Source of the DNA: Lachnospiraceae bacterium UBA4338
Lineage (GTDB): Bacteria; Bacillota; Clostridia; Lachnospirales; Lachnospiraceae
Assembly: GCA_002393735.1 (NCBI GenBank)
Contig: DGTK01000016.1
Span: forward strand, 209,387-236,207
DNA: 26,821 bases
Direction: 5' to 3'
Shown here: positions 26,776-26,821 of the stretch, in pieces
Layout: the number at the start of each line of letters is the position of its first letter
Numbering within the stretch: position 1 is the first letter of the stretch
Position numbers and translations under genes: made by a program
Notes under the pieces: model-generated
What the model was told of the DNA's origin: nothing
Database searches by the model: none
What the model saw: only the letters and a program-made list of their open reading frames with translations

Positions 26776-26821
26776 GGTGGGTATGGCGCAGTTGGCTAGC
26801 GCGCCAGATTGTGGCTCTGGA
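26776..26821 (+). tRNA. tRNA-His (anticodon GUG), 3' truncated by window end
   Basis: The 5' half is intact: G at 26776 as the histidine-specific G-1, acceptor strand GTGGGTA, D arm GCGC/GCGC, and anticodon stem CCAGA/TCTGG enclosing TTGTGGC with anticodon GTG at 26811-26813. The T arm and 3' acceptor strand lie outside the window. It is 48 nt after tRNA-Arg and is probably on the same transcript. Confidence 0.93.

Overview
The window is a low-GC, densely packed bacterial chromosome segment with every convincing gene on the + strand. Strong Shine-Dalgarno sites, short or overlapping gene junctions, AddAB instead of RecBCD, a MoxR/DUF58/VWA cluster, a FapA-type DUF342 protein and a tRNA-Arg gene without encoded CCA fit an anaerobic Firmicute of the class Clostridia, most likely Lachnospiraceae. 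The family assignment is inference from gene content and style, not a database match.

Region 1 (1-7339) is a five-gene operon: the 3' end of a Gln/Gly/Glu-repeat protein, a MoxR AAA+ ATPase, a soluble DUF58 protein, a BatA-like membrane VWA protein and a 1013-residue membrane protein with two VWA domains and a glutamine-amidotransferase-like domain between them. The two membrane proteins appear to hold their VWA domains outside the cell. The larger one has a basic, low-complexity tail inside, where the ATPase and DUF58 protein would be. Such clusters are generally thought to act in chaperone-like or metal-dependent remodelling at the envelope; the client here is unknown.

Region 2 (7340-8266) holds a protein that looks like a degenerate ECF sigma factor, a likely terminator, and a short stretch that is either a 15-codon leader ORF or the addB promoter.

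Region 3 (8267-16527) is addB-addA-HAD phosphatase-CPBP protease, tightly coupled. AddAB repairs double-strand breaks; the last two genes are probably passengers.

Region 4 (16528-19319) has a cytosolic GH13 alpha-glucan hydrolase behind its own promoter and a 14-bp inverted repeat, then a small membrane protein translationally coupled to a membrane-anchored DUF4097-like protein.

Region 5 (19320-26554) starts with a near-consensus promoter and runs valS, a DUF342/FapA protein, folC, a 47-codon acidic small gene, and a zinc-ribbon/TPR membrane protein.

Region 6 (26555-26821) is a tRNA operon: near-consensus promoter, tRNA-Arg(UCU), and tRNA-His(GUG) cut by the window end.

The best candidates for something not well described are the envelope MoxR/VWA cluster with its repeat protein, the sigma-like gene next to it, and the two small ORFs at 8197-8244 and 24988-25131.
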